A stretch of DNA of 45,909 nucleotides. Origin: Gammaproteobacteria bacterium (GTDB lineage Bacteria > Pseudomonadota > Gammaproteobacteria > GCA-001735895). Below are positions 37,352-45,909 of this stretch, piece by piece (position 1 is the stretch's first letter; each line of letters starts with the position of its first letter). The position numbers were made by a program, and so were the translations under genes. The notes below the pieces were generated by a model, which ran no database searches, had not been told where the DNA came from, and saw nothing but the letters and a program-made list of their open reading frames with translations. The DNA lies in the NCBI GenBank assembly GCA_026989015.1, contig JALSKD010000166.1, positions 1 through 45,909 on the forward strand. The letters are read 5' to 3'.

Positions 37352-38299
37352 ATGAAACTGATTCGCGGATTGCACAACCTGAAGCAGCCCCTGCCCGGTT
37401 GCGTGGCAACGATCGGCAATTTCGACGGCCTGCACCTGGGCCATCAGCATGTGATCCAGCAACTGCACGCGGTGGCCGAAATCAAGGCCCAGCCCAGCCT
37501 GGTGATGCTGTTCGAACCGCAACCCGCCGAGTTTTTCGATCCGCAGCACGCTCCACGACGCTTGTACCGGCTGCGTGACAAGATCCGGCACCTGTCGGAA
37601 TTGGGTGTGGACTACCTGCTGTGCCTGCCCTTCAACCGCGAACTGGCGTTGTTGGAAGCGGAAGATTTCGTTGAACGGATTCTGGTCGATCGGCTCAATC
37701 TGCGCCACTTGGTGATCGGCGACGATTTCCGCTTCGGGCGTGGCCGCCGCGGCGATTTCGACTTCCTGCGCGCCGAAGGACGGCGGCACGGTTTCGAGGT
37801 GGAGAACACGCAAACCCTGCTCATCGATGGCGAGCGGGTCAGCAGCACCCGCATCCGGCGGCTGATCCTGGCCAACCGCTTCACCGAGGCGCGTCATCTG
37901 CTGGGCCGCCCCTACACCCTTTCCGGCAAGGTGGCTCACGGCAAAAAACTGGGGCGGCAACTGGGTTTTCCGACGATCAATATCCGCCTCGGCAAGCGCC
38001 CGATCATTGCCCAAGGAATATTTGCGGTATTGGTCAAAGGCTTGGATAATCGGGTGATGCGGGGCGTGGCCAGCATTGGCACCCGGCCGACGGTCAATGG
38101 CACCGGGGTCGTCCTTGAGGTGTACATCCTGAATTTTTCCGAGCAGATCTACGGCCGCTGCGTCGAGGTGGAGCTGCTGCACAAGCTGCGCGACGAGGAG
38201 CGTTTCGATTCCCTCGCCGCGCTGACCGTACAGATCAAGCGCGACATCGACGAAGCCCTGAACTTTTTTGAGCACAACGAGATACTGGATTCCCCGTGA
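37352..38299 (+). CDS. ribF: bifunctional riboflavin kinase / FMN adenylyltransferase
   Basis: The 315-residue protein makes FMN from riboflavin, then FAD. The N-terminal nucleotidyltransferase domain has the [11 protein letters not shown] motif and [11 protein letters not shown] with SSTRIR. The C-terminal flavokinase domain shows [24 protein letters not shown] and GTRPTVNG. The length fits. Its last codons overlap the ileS GTG start in GTGA. Confidence 0.97.
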   Translation: MKLIRGLHNLKQPLPGCVATIGNFDGLHLGHQHVIQQLHAVAEIKAQPSLVMLFEPQPAEFFDPQHAPRRLYRLRDKIRHLSELGVDYLLCLPFNRELALLEAEDFVERILVDRLNLRHLVIGDDFRFGRGRRGDFDFLRAEGRRHGFEVENTQTLLIDGERVSSTRIRRLILANRFTEARHLLGRPYTLSGKVAHGKKLGRQLGFPTINIRLGKRPIIAQGIFAVLVKGLDNRVMRGVASIGTRPTVNGTGVVLEVYILNFSEQIYGRCVEVELLHKLRDEERFDSLAALTVQIKRDIDEALNFFEHNEILDSP

Positions 38300-41136
38300 C
38301 CGATTACAAACCGACCCTGAACCTGCCCGCCACGCCCTTCCCCATGCGCGGAAACCTGGCCAAGAACGAGCCCGCCCGCCTCAAGCGCTGGTACGAGAAG
38401 GGACTGTACCGCCATATCCGTGAGGCCTGCGACGGCCGGCCGCGGTGGGTGCTGCACGACGGCCCGCCCTATGCCAATGGCGACATCCACATCGGCCACG
38501 CGGTCAACAAGATCCTCAAGGACATCATCGTCAAATCGCGCACCCTGGCGGGCTATGATGCGCCCTATGTGCCCGGCTGGGATTGCCACGGGCTGCCCAT
38601 CGAACATGCGGTGGAAAAAAAGATCGGCAAGGCCGGCATCGCGGTGGAGCCGCGCGAATTCCGCAAGGCCTGCCGCGCCTTTGCCCACGAGCAGATCGAG
38701 AACCAGAAGAAGGATTTCATCCGCCTCGGCGTGCTCGGCGACTGGGACAAGCCCTACCTGACGATGAACTTCGACACCGAGGCCAACATCGTGCGCGCGC
38801 TCGGCAAGATCATCGAAAACGGTCATCTGGCCAAGGGCGTCAAGCCGGTGCACTGGTGCACCGATTGCGGATCCGCACTGGCCGAGGCCGAAGTGGACTA
38901 TAAGGACAAGGATTCCTGCGCCATCGATGTCAAGTTCCCGGTCAAGGACGAGGAGGATTTCTTCCGGCGGTTCCACGAGGTGCCCGGCCACCACGGCACC
39001 GGCCCGCTGTCGGTGGTGATCTGGACCACCACGCCCTGGACCCTTCCGGCCAACCTGGCGGTGGCGGTCAACCCCGGGTTCGAATATGTGGTGGTGCAGG
39101 CGTTGACCGAACACGGGCCGGAACGGCTGATGGTCGCAGAGGACATGCTCAAGGAAACCATGGACCGCTGGGGCATCGAAGACTACTCGGTGCTGGCCTA
39201 TGGCAAGGGTGAGGCGCTGGAGGGCACAAAACTGCATCACCCCTTCTATCCGCGCGAATCGCTGATGATTCTCGCCGACCACGTCACCCTCGACGCCGGC
39301 ACCGGCTGCGTGCACACCGCTCCGGGCCACGGACAGGACGACTTCGTGGTCGGCCAGAAATACGGCCTCGACGCCTACAACCCGGTGGGCGACGACGGCC
39401 GTTTCCTGCCTGACACGGAGATCTTCGCCGGCGAACATGTCTTCAACGCCAACGAACACGTGATCGATGTGCTCAAGGGTCACAAGGCGCTGCTGCACGA
39501 GGAGAAACTGACCCACAGTTACCCGCACTGCTGGCGCCACAAGACGCCGATCATCTTCCGCGCCACACCGCAGTGGTTCATCAGCATGGACCAGAACGGG
39601 CTGCGCCAGACCGCGCTCAGCGAGATCCGCAAGGTACGCTGGATCCCCGAATGGGGCGAAGCGCGCATCACCGGCATGATCGCCAACCGCCCCGACTGGT
39701 GCATCTCCCGCCAGCGTTTCTGGGGCGTACCGATCCCGCTGTTCATCCACAAGCAAACCCAGGAACTGCACCCGAACACCCTGGGGCTGATCGAGCAGGT
39801 GGCACAGCGCATGGAGAAGGAAGGCATCGATGCCTGGTTCGAGCTGGACCCTGCCGACCTGCTGGGCGACGATGTGGACAACTGGACCCGTGTCACCGAC
39901 ACCCTCGATGTCTGGTTCGATTCCGGAACCACCTACTACAGCGTTCTGATGCAGGATGAACGCTGTCACTTCCCGGCCGAAATGTACCTGGAAGGCTCCG
40001 ACCAGCACCGCGGCTGGTTCCACTCCTCGTTGCTCACCTCCAGCGCGATGAACGGCTGTGCCCCCTATACCTCGGTGCTGACCCATGGCTTCACCGTCGA
40101 TGCCAAGGGCATGAAGATGTCCAAATCGGTGGGCAATGTGGTGGCCCCGCAAAAGGTAACCGATACCCTGGGTGCCGACATCCTGCGCCTGTGGGTGGCT
40201 GCCACCGACTATTCGGCGGAGCTGTCGATCTCCGACGAGATCCTCAAGCGCACCGCCGATGCCTACCGCCGCATCCGCAACACGATGCGTTTCCTGCTCG
40301 CCAACATGAACGGCTTCGACCCGGCTGAACACGCAGTAGCACCGGACAACCTGATCGCCCTCGACCGCTGGGTGGTACACCAGACCCTGGAATTGCAAAA
40401 AGAGCTGCAGGACCTGTACGAGAACTACCAGTTCCATGTCGCGGTACAGAAGATCCACAACTTCTGCTCCGAAACCCTGGGCGGCTTCTATCTGGATGTC
40501 ATCAAGGACCGTCAGTACACCACCCCGGCCGATTCACTGCCGCGCCGCTCCTGTCAGACGGCGATGCATCATGTGGCCGAGGCCATGGTGCGCTGGATCG
40601 CGCCGATCCTCAGCTTTACCGCCGACGAGGTCTGGGAAAACCTGCCGGGCGAGCACGAGGAATTCGGCGCGTTTACCGCCACCTGGAGCGAGCAGCTGTT
40701 CCCCTACCGGCACCCGGAGATCGATCTCGCATTGTGGGATCAATTGCTGGCGCTGCGCGAGCAGGCTTCGGTACTGCTCGAAAACCTGCGCCAGGAAGGG
40801 CGCATCGGTTCCAGTCTCGATGCCGAACTGACGATTTACGCCGACGAAGAACTGCTCAACCGGCTCGACATCCTCGCCGACGAACTGCGTTTTGTGCTGA
40901 TCACTTCCGAAGCCACTCTGGCCCCGCTGTCGGAAGCCCCGGCCGACGCCGAGATCCAGTCCATCGACGGCGACAGCCTGCAATACGCGCTCGCGGCGGA
41001 ACCCAGCCCGCATCCGAAGTGCGTGCGCTGCTGGCATCACCGCGCCGATGTCGGCAGCGACCCGCAGCACCCCGAACTCTGCGGCCGTTGTGTGGAGAAT
41101 GTCGAGGGCGAGGGCGAGCGCCGGCGCTACGCCTGA
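38296..41136 (+). CDS. ileS: isoleucine--tRNA ligase
   Basis: The 946-residue class Ia synthetase charges tRNA-Ile. It has the HIGH motif ([15 protein letters not shown]), the large editing domain, KMSKS in [12 protein letters not shown], and the C-terminal zinc finger CVRCWHH then CGRC. The length fits bacterial type IleRS. Translation starts at GTG 38296, overlapping the ribF stop by 4 nt, and its stop overlaps the lspA ATG by 1 nt. Confidence 0.98.
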   Translation: MTDYKPTLNLPATPFPMRGNLAKNEPARLKRWYEKGLYRHIREACDGRPRWVLHDGPPYANGDIHIGHAVNKILKDIIVKSRTLAGYDAPYVPGWDCHGLPIEHAVEKKIGKAGIAVEPREFRKACRAFAHEQIENQKKDFIRLGVLGDWDKPYLTMNFDTEANIVRALGKIIENGHLAKGVKPVHWCTDCGSALAEAEVDYKDKDSCAIDVKFPVKDEEDFFRRFHEVPGHHGTGPLSVVIWTTTPWTLPANLAVAVNPGFEYVVVQALTEHGPERLMVAEDMLKETMDRWGIEDYSVLAYGKGEALEGTKLHHPFYPRESLMILADHVTLDAGTGCVHTAPGHGQDDFVVGQKYGLDAYNPVGDDGRFLPDTEIFAGEHVFNANEHVIDVLKGHKALLHEEKLTHSYPHCWRHKTPIIFRATPQWFISMDQNGLRQTALSEIRKVRWIPEWGEARITGMIANRPDWCISRQRFWGVPIPLFIHKQTQELHPNTLGLIEQVAQRMEKEGIDAWFELDPADLLGDDVDNWTRVTDTLDVWFDSGTTYYSVLMQDERCHFPAEMYLEGSDQHRGWFHSSLLTSSAMNGCAPYTSVLTHGFTVDAKGMKMSKSVGNVVAPQKVTDTLGADILRLWVAATDYSAELSISDEILKRTADAYRRIRNTMRFLLANMNGFDPAEHAVAPDNLIALDRWVVHQTLELQKELQDLYENYQFHVAVQKIHNFCSETLGGFYLDVIKDRQYTTPADSLPRRSCQTAMHHVAEAMVRWIAPILSFTADEVWENLPGEHEEFGAFTATWSEQLFPYRHPEIDLALWDQLLALREQASVLLENLRQEGRIGSSLDAELTIYADEELLNRLDILADELRFVLITSEATLAPLSEAPADAEIQSIDGDSLQYALAAEPSPHPKCVRCWHHRADVGSDPQHPELCGRCVENVEGEGERRRYA

Positions 41137-41615
41137 TGCTGCGCTATCTGTGGATCAGCGCGCTGGTGGTGCTGCTTGATCAGGCGAGCAAGCACTATGC
41201 CGACCACGTACTCGACTATCACCGGCCGGTGGAAGTCATACCCGGTCTGTTCGAGTGGTACCTGTCCTACAATACCGGCGCGGCCTTCAGTTTTCTGGCC
41301 GGCGCCGGAGGATGGCAACGCTGGTTTCTGCTTGGCCTGGCGCTGGTCATCAGCGCCGTACTCATCGGCTGGATGCGCAAGCTGGGGCGGCATGAACGGC
41401 TGACTGCGGTGGGACTGGCGATGATCCTTGGCGGCGCCATCGGCAATGTCATCGACCGCGCTCTGCTCGGTCATGTCATCGATTTCATACAGGTCTGGCT
41501 GGGCAGCTACCCCTGGCCGGCCTTCAATCTGGCCGACAGTTTCATCACCATCGGCGCGGTACTGCTGATCGGCAGCGGCCTGCTCGACTCGCACAAGGAG
41601 GACTCATCCTCATGA
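41136..41615 (+). CDS. lspA: lipoprotein signal peptidase (signal peptidase II)
   Basis: The 159-residue inner-membrane aspartyl protease cleaves prolipoprotein signal peptides. Family blocks are LDQASKHY, YNTGAAFSFL, GAIGNVIDR with one catalytic Asp, VIDFIQV and FNLADSFITIGA with the second Asp. Four hydrophobic helices are visible. The start ATG lies in the TGATG at the ileS stop. The fkpB ATG overlaps its stop by 4 nt. Confidence 0.97.
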   Translation: MLRYLWISALVVLLDQASKHYADHVLDYHRPVEVIPGLFEWYLSYNTGAAFSFLAGAGGWQRWFLLGLALVISAVLIGWMRKLGRHERLTAVGLAMILGGAIGNVIDRALLGHVIDFIQVWLGSYPWPAFNLADSFITIGAVLLIGSGLLDSHKEDSSS

Positions 41616-42058
41616 AGATCACCCCGAACAGCCGGGTCACGCTGCATCACCAGCTGGGGCTCACCGACGGCACCGTTCTCGAGGACAGCTTCGAAGGCGA
41701 GCCCCTGTGTGTCCAGCTGGGTCGTGGCGAGCTGGCCGAGGGGCTGGAGCTGGCATTGATCGACCTCGAGGAAGGCGACGAACAAACCATCGACATCGGC
41801 CCGGATCTCGCCTTCGGCTACCCGGACGCGGAAGCCATCCACGAACTGCCACGCAGCGAATTCCGCGAGGACGCGCCTCTGGAGCCCGGTGTGATCATGG
41901 AATTCTCCATGCCCAACGGAGAAACCCTGCCTGGCACCATACTCGAAGCCGATGACGAGCGTGTGCGCATCGATTTCAACCACCCCCTGGCCGGAGAGAC
42001 CGTACGCTACCGGGTGAAGATCCTCAAGGTCGAGGAAGGAGTCGGAGCGCTGCACTGA
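41612..42058 (+). CDS. fkpB: FKBP-type peptidyl-prolyl isomerase, FkpB (SlpA)-like
   Basis: The 148-residue protein has a SlyD-type split FKBP domain ([51 protein letters not shown], then the insert and [17 protein letters not shown]). It lacks a His-rich tail. The lspA-fkpB-ispH order is the standard FkpB context, and start and stop codons overlap on both sides (ATGA with lspA, TGATG with ispH). A role in folding is inferred from the fold. Confidence 0.95.
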   Translation: MKITPNSRVTLHHQLGLTDGTVLEDSFEGEPLCVQLGRGELAEGLELALIDLEEGDEQTIDIGPDLAFGYPDAEAIHELPRSEFREDAPLEPGVIMEFSMPNGETLPGTILEADDERVRIDFNHPLAGETVRYRVKILKVEEGVGALH

Positions 42059-43011
42059 TGGAAGTCCGGCTTGCCAATCCCCGCGGTTTCTGTGCCGGCG
42101 TCGACCGCGCCATCGAAATCGTCGAGCGGGCGCTGAAACTGTTTGGGGCTCCCATCTATGTACGCCACGAAGTCGTGCACAACCGCTTTGTGGTCGATGA
42201 CCTGCGGCGCAAGGGCGCGATCTTTGTCGATGAGCTGGACCAGGTTCCCGACGGCGAGCATGTCATCTTCAGCGCCCACGGCGTCTCCCGCGCGGTACAA
42301 CAGGAAGCCCGCCGTCGCGGCCTCAAGGTCTTCGACGCCACCTGCCCGCTGGTTACCAAGGTCCACCTCGAAGTGGCCCGCTACAGCCGCGAAGGCATCG
42401 AAACCATTCTCATCGGCCACAAGGGACACCCGGAAGTCGAAGGCACCATGGGCCAGTACGATCGCAGCAACGGTGGGGACATCTACCTGGTTGAATCGGT
42501 GGAGGATGTGCAGCGCCTGACGATCCGCGATCCGCAACGCCTCAGCTTCGTCACCCAGACCACCCTGTCGATGGACGACACGGCCGCCATCATCGATGCC
42601 CTGCGCGCACGCTTCCCCGACATCACCGGACCGCGCAAGAACGACATCTGCTACGCCACCCAGAACCGACAGGATGCCGTCAAACAGCTTACCGATGACT
42701 GCGACCTGGTGCTGATCGTCGGCTCCCAGAACAGTTCCAATTCCAACCGGCTGCGCGAAATCGCCGCACATCGCGGCATAGATGGGCACCTGATCGATGG
42801 CGCCGAAGACATCCGCGACGAATGGCTCGAAAACAAGCACTGCATCGGCGTCAGCGCCGGCGCATCGGCCCCCGAGTTGTTGGTGCGGCAGGTCATCGAC
42901 TATCTGCAAACGAAAGGCGCCCAGCGCATCCAGTCTCTCGGCTTCGAGGAGGATGTCACCTTCCAGCTCCCGCGCGAGTTGCGCAATGACCCGGACAATC
43001 AGGGCGCCTAG
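42058..43011 (+). CDS. ispH: 4-hydroxy-3-methylbut-2-enyl diphosphate reductase
   Basis: The 317-residue iron-sulfur enzyme makes IPP and DMAPP in the last step of the MEP isoprenoid pathway. The three cluster Cys are Cys12 ([10 protein letters not shown]), Cys96 ([11 protein letters not shown]) and Cys198 ([11 protein letters not shown]). The conserved HEVVHN, SAHGVS, and [11 protein letters not shown] with ASAPE blocks are present. It closes the ileS run and overlaps the convergent exporter gene by 4 nt. Confidence 0.98.
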   Translation: MEVRLANPRGFCAGVDRAIEIVERALKLFGAPIYVRHEVVHNRFVVDDLRRKGAIFVDELDQVPDGEHVIFSAHGVSRAVQQEARRRGLKVFDATCPLVTKVHLEVARYSREGIETILIGHKGHPEVEGTMGQYDRSNGGDIYLVESVEDVQRLTIRDPQRLSFVTQTTLSMDDTAAIIDALRARFPDITGPRKNDICYATQNRQDAVKQLTDDCDLVLIVGSQNSSNSNRLREIAAHRGIDGHLIDGAEDIRDEWLENKHCIGVSAGASAPELLVRQVIDYLQTKGAQRIQSLGFEEDVTFQLPRELRNDPDNQGA

Positions 43012-43631
43012 AGCCAACCCGCCAGCAGGTTCACCGCCAACACCACGAACAGCACTGCGATGAAGCGGTTCAGCCAGGCACGCCGTTGCGGGGAAGCATT
43101 GAGCTTTTCCGCGTAGCGCCCGGCCAGCAATGCAATGCCGCCGAAGACCAGTATTGTCGCCAGCGCAAACAACACGCCCAGGGTCAGTATCTGTGTGGTC
43201 ACCGGGCCATGGGCCGGATCGACGAACTGGGGCAGAAAAGCCAGAAAGAAGAGTGCCACCTTGGGATTGGTGGCGTTCATGATCACTCCGCGACGGTACA
43301 GTTGCCCGCCTGTCAGCGAAACGGCCGGGCGGGCCCGCGAGGCGTCGCGGGCATGCAGCCAGCTCATCCATGCCAGATACAGCAGATAGGCCGCGCCCAG
43401 CAACTTGATCAACAGCAAGGCATGGGGCGAAGCACGCAGCAGCGCCGCCAGGCCCAGCGCCACCACCGCGGTATGGAACACCAGACCGGTACACAGCCCC
43501 AGCACCACCAGCAGCCCGGCTCGCGCGCCATAGGCCAGCGACTGGGTCAAAACGAACAGGTTGTCCGGCCCCGGCGCCAGAGCCAGCAGCGCCGCGGCGC
43601 CGAAAAACAGGAGCATCACATCGACAGGCAT
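43008..43631 (-). CDS. LysE/RhtB-family amino acid exporter
   Basis: The 207-residue protein has six hydrophobic segments and the family N-terminus [19 protein letters not shown], with [19 protein letters not shown] in the middle. Relatives export threonine, homoserine, leucine or basic amino acids; the substrate here is not predictable. ATG 43631 is chosen over GTG 43637; neither has a clear ribosome site. It converges on ispH. Confidence 0.88.
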   Translation of the reverse strand: MPVDVMLLFFGAAALLALAPGPDNLFVLTQSLAYGARAGLLVVLGLCTGLVFHTAVVALGLAALLRASPHALLLIKLLGAAYLLYLAWMSWLHARDASRARPAVSLTGGQLYRRGVIMNATNPKVALFFLAFLPQFVDPAHGPVTTQILTLGVLFALATILVFGGIALLAGRYAEKLNASPQRRAWLNRFIAVLFVVLAVNLLAGWL

Positions 43632-43721
43632 CGGCACAGATTAACCAATTGATCAGCTCCGCGCCACAGCATCTCCCCATCCAGAGTTACAGGCAGTGCT
43701 GTTGCAGGGAGTACAGGCCGT

Positions 43722-44020
43722 TCAGAATTGGTAATAATAACTGAGGTAGAGGGAGTAGGCGGTCTGGTCGTTCAGTTCGGGCAGATTGAAGTTGGAATAT
43801 TCAAATCCGAAACTGCCTTCCAGGTTCAGGTTGCTGCGTGGTTTGTAGCTGAGCTTGAGTTCGGGTGAGACAAGCCACTGGCGCACATCATCGGTCTTGC
43901 TCTGGCGGTAGTCCAGACGCAACCGAGGGGTGTAATAGATCTCTCTTTCGCTGCGCAGGCGTGTCCGCGCCTGCAAGGACAATACGGAGGAACTGTCGGA
44001 GTCGGTGAGGCGCAGTCTCA
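43722..44020 (-). pseudogene. 3' fragment of an outer-membrane beta-barrel gene
   Basis: The last hundred or so codons on the minus strand read as clear barrel strands (EIYYTPRLRLDYRQSK, LVSPELKLSYKPRSNLNLEGSFGFEYSNF, YSLYLSYYYQF with terminal Phe). Upstream of about 44010-44030 the same frame becomes antisense of an ankyrin-repeat gene, with no start codon or signal peptide for the barrel. The gene is therefore cut off at its 5' side at this point. The upper limit is approximate. Confidence 0.7.
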
Positions 44021-44925
44021 ACTCCACCGACCGCGAGGGCAACACCGCCCTGCACCGCGCCGCCGGCAAGGGACAGATGAAAAGCCTGCGCATCCTGCTT
44101 GACCGGGGCATCGACATCGACCACAGGAACCGCAAGGGGCAGACCGCTCTGTTCATTGCCGCCCTCAATGGGCAGAAAGCCGCCGTCCGCACACTGCTCA
44201 AACGCGGCGCCGACAGCCGGATGGCCGACAACAAGGGCATCACCCCGCTGCTGGCCGCGCTGCGCGGCAACCATCATGAGTTGGCGCTGGAGCTGGCCGA
44301 CCACCCTGCCAGCGACCGCAACCGCTATCAGGCCCTGATCCTCGCCATCCAGAAACGCCAGCAGAAACTGGCATTGAAACTGCTCGACACAAAAATCCCG
44401 CTGCGCCTGATGCGCCCCGACAAGCGCGGCCGCAGCCTGCTGTGGCTGGCCGCCGACCAGGGCATGCCCGCACTGGTCAAGCGTCTGGCCGCACAGAATC
44501 CGGACCTTGTCGACCGGCCCGACCGCTCCGGCTACACCCCCCTGGCCCGTGCCGTCAAGCGCGGCTTCGTCACCACCGCCAGCCTGCTGATCGACCTCGG
44601 TGCCCGGCTCGATACGGTCACTGCCGAGGGCAACAGCCTGCCCATTCTCGCCGTACTTTCCGGCAAGCCCGACATGCTGCAACGGGTACTTGCGCATGAA
44701 CCGGCCCTCAACATCCGCAACAACCACGGCGACACCGCCATCATGCTCGCCGCCTCTGCCGGCAATGAACGCTTGGTGAGCCTGCTGATCGAAGCGGGCG
44801 CCGACCTGCAGATGCGCAACAGCGCAAACCAGAACGCCGAACAGCTTGCGCGCAAGAACGGACACCGGAAAGTCGCCGAAATGATCCGCGCCAGAAAACC
44901 GGCCCTGCTGCGCCTGTTTGAATGA
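44005..44925 (+). CDS. ankyrin-repeat protein, 5' truncated
   Basis: About 306 residues of ankyrin repeats begin almost at once (GNTALHRAAGKGQMKSLRILLDRG, GQTALFIAALNGQKAAVRTLLKRGA, GITPLLAALRGN, GRSLLWLAADQGM, GYTPLARAVKRGFVTTASLLIDLGA, GDTAIMLAASAGNERLVSLLIEAGA). There is no signal peptide or leader; the first candidate start is GTG 44005, with stop codons in frame at 43933-43938. The first recognisable residues, LNSTDREGN, look like the tail of a preceding repeat, so earlier repeats are missing. The gap to the barrel fragment is nil, so the two genes meet at the breakpoint. Whether the shortened gene is expressed cannot be told. Confidence 0.75.
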   Translation: MRRSLNSTDREGNTALHRAAGKGQMKSLRILLDRGIDIDHRNRKGQTALFIAALNGQKAAVRTLLKRGADSRMADNKGITPLLAALRGNHHELALELADHPASDRNRYQALILAIQKRQQKLALKLLDTKIPLRLMRPDKRGRSLLWLAADQGMPALVKRLAAQNPDLVDRPDRSGYTPLARAVKRGFVTTASLLIDLGARLDTVTAEGNSLPILAVLSGKPDMLQRVLAHEPALNIRNNHGDTAIMLAASAGNERLVSLLIEAGADLQMRNSANQNAEQLARKNGHRKVAEMIRARKPALLRLFE

Positions 44926-45061
44926 ACGACCGGGCAGCAAGACCTGATCTACTCAGGCCACGCAGGACGCGCACCGGCCTGCCCCAATCATCCAAGGCTT
45001 AAGCTCCGATTCATTTCCCTGCCGCTAATCTGGTCCCCAAGCTGCTTACAGGAGACCCGAC

Positions 45062-45805
45062 ATGAAGCGTGCGATTTCCCTGACACTGTTGCTGATGCTC
45101 GCCCACGCAACGGCCTGGGGCGAGGCGCCTCAGGTGTTGACCCGTTCGGCCGAAGGGCTCGCCAGCGAAGACCCTACCCTTCTCGAACAACGCCTGGAAC
45201 AGGCGCCGGTCATCACCGCCCAGCCTCGCACAGAGTCCACCGTTACCGGCTTGGCCGCCCGCGATTGCGGCTGCTTCGAGCTGTTTGATGCCTGGGCAAG
45301 TCAGACCCGGGACGACGACGGAGACGGTTACCATCACCGCATCAGTGTCGAATTCGACGCCGACACCGCCAGCGCCCGCGAAACCGTGTACGCCAAGCTC
45401 TACCTGCGCCGCGATTACGGCCCGTGGACGCTGTACAGCGAAACCGGTCTGTTCGACATCCGCTACGACGAGGCCGCCGATCGCTACCGGATCGACACCG
45501 ATCTGCTGGAAGGCTTCCCCCCGGGCCGTTACGACCTGATGATCGACCTCCATGCCTTGTACCACACGGGCATCGTGGCCAGCCGGGTGGTGAGCTTCGA
45601 TGCACGGGGTGATCTGCTCTATCTGGAAGACGAGCAGCACGACACTCCCCCGACGGAGGTCGTCATCGTCACCCCGCCGGTGGACGAAATCGTCATCATC
45701 GAGGATGATCCCTACGCCGGAGCCCTGACACCCGGCGGGCTGCTGGCGATGGGCCTGCTGGGCTGGCTGCGACGCCGGACGCGGATCAAAGGTTCCGCAG
45801 CCTGA
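45062..45805 (+). CDS. secreted choice-of-anchor-H-like protein with C-terminal sorting signal
   Basis: The 247-residue protein has a signal peptide (MKRAISLTLLLMLAHATAWG), a middle domain with FDAWASQTRDDDGDGYHHRISVEFDADT, then VYAKLYLRRDYGPWTLYSET and PPGRYDLMIDL, which match the choice-of-anchor H pattern as I remember it. The last 30 residues are TPGGLLAMGLLGWLRRRTR: a short hydrophobic helix before a basic cluster, as in GlyGly-CTERM-type signals cleaved by rhombosortase. The envelope anchoring is inferred; no rhombosortase gene is in view. AGGAGA lies about 7 nt before the ATG. The gene appears to run alone from the 136-bp gap behind the ankyrin gene. Confidence 0.7.
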   Translation: MKRAISLTLLLMLAHATAWGEAPQVLTRSAEGLASEDPTLLEQRLEQAPVITAQPRTESTVTGLAARDCGCFELFDAWASQTRDDDGDGYHHRISVEFDADTASARETVYAKLYLRRDYGPWTLYSETGLFDIRYDEAADRYRIDTDLLEGFPPGRYDLMIDLHALYHTGIVASRVVSFDARGDLLYLEDEQHDTPPTEVVIVTPPVDEIVIIEDDPYAGALTPGGLLAMGLLGWLRRRTRIKGSAA

Positions 45806-45873
45806 CCAACAGGCACCCGCGCGGGAAATCCGTATCCGGCCGATGACCGGGCGCACCGCCGGCTCCCGGACAG

Positions 45874-45890
45874 TGCGGCAATTTGCCGCA
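45874..45890. repeat. 7-bp perfect hairpin near the window end
   Basis: The arms TGCGGCA and TGCCGCA flank the loop ATT. No T-run follows. It lies 68 nt behind the last gene, and the sequence to 45909 contains nothing else recognised. Confidence 0.35.
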
Positions 45891-45909
45891 GATGTCAGCA
45901 CCGGCTCCA

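Noticed and set aside
36113-38275. 720-codon minus-strand open frame opposite murJ and ribF
   Set aside because: Antisense to conserved genes, low-complexity composition and no motifs.
38149-40458. 769-codon minus-strand open frame opposite ileS
   Set aside because: Antisense to an intact IleRS with all motifs; no protein family seen.

Overview
The window is one 45.9 kb stretch of a GC-rich (roughly 60-65 % by eye) gammaproteobacterial chromosome. The support is the gene content and order: murJ-ribF-ileS-lspA-fkpB-ispH, rph-rdgB-hemW, tdh-kbl, a Mg-type hemB followed by aroE, rpsT with a UUG start, asmA-mutY, a DUF2333 protein and a YrfG-like nucleotidase. Chromatiales or a nearby sulfur-oxidiser lineage is a guess from the overall gene set, not a demonstrated placement. 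No tRNA, rRNA, CRISPR array, prophage or plasmid module was seen.

Layout. 1-2.8 kb: the 3' part of a DctB-type sensor kinase and its sigma-54 activator DctD. 2.8-5.5 kb: a class II aldolase-like gene, a REP-associated transposase (RAYT) gene with a degraded HUH motif and a strong hairpin behind it, and a polysaccharide deacetylase. 5.5-9.3 kb, minus strand: a protein-quality cluster (hsp20 with a near-perfect sigma-32 promoter, cbpA, a DegQ-like protease) running into moaC and a small Cys-cluster protein. 9.3-12.4 kb, minus strand: yicC coupled to a membrane GGDEF/EAL protein whose GGDEF site is degenerate and whose EAL site is intact. 12.5-15.0 kb: rph-rdgB-hemW. 15.03-15.49 kb: a gene-free, AT-rich stretch with three exact or R2-type DnaA boxes and one near match, the most origin-like sequence in the window. 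15.5-21.1 kb: zinc-free ribosomal protein L31, malic enzyme, hemB-aroE, a DksA-like factor, a DUF465 protein and a persulfide dioxygenase. 21.1-24.8 kb: an unknown gene divergent from tdh-kbl-yrfG (threonine catabolism plus a nucleotidase). 24.9-28.4 kb, minus strand: MscS channel, SlyD-like FKBP, cNMP-HDOD regulator, small outer-membrane barrel. 28.5-30.8 kb: HxlR regulator, a frameshifted downstream gene, DUF3754 membrane protein. 30.7-34.1 kb, minus strand: asmA-mutY. 34.2-43.0 kb: DUF2333, rpsT (minus), then murJ-ribF-ileS-lspA-fkpB-ispH, most with overlapping stop/start codons. 43.0-45.9 kb: LysE-type exporter, then an apparent breakpoint at about 44.01 kb where the 3' end of an outer-membrane barrel gene and a 5'-truncated ankyrin-repeat gene meet head to head, then a choice-of-anchor-H-like secreted protein with a C-terminal sorting signal.

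Most genes are housekeeping. The items most worth a second look are the DnaA-box cluster at 15.06-15.27 kb, the head-to-head truncation near 44.01 kb, the RAYT with its unusual active site and hairpin, and the frameshifted gene behind hxlR. All functional statements are from reading the sequence and family knowledge; no search was run.
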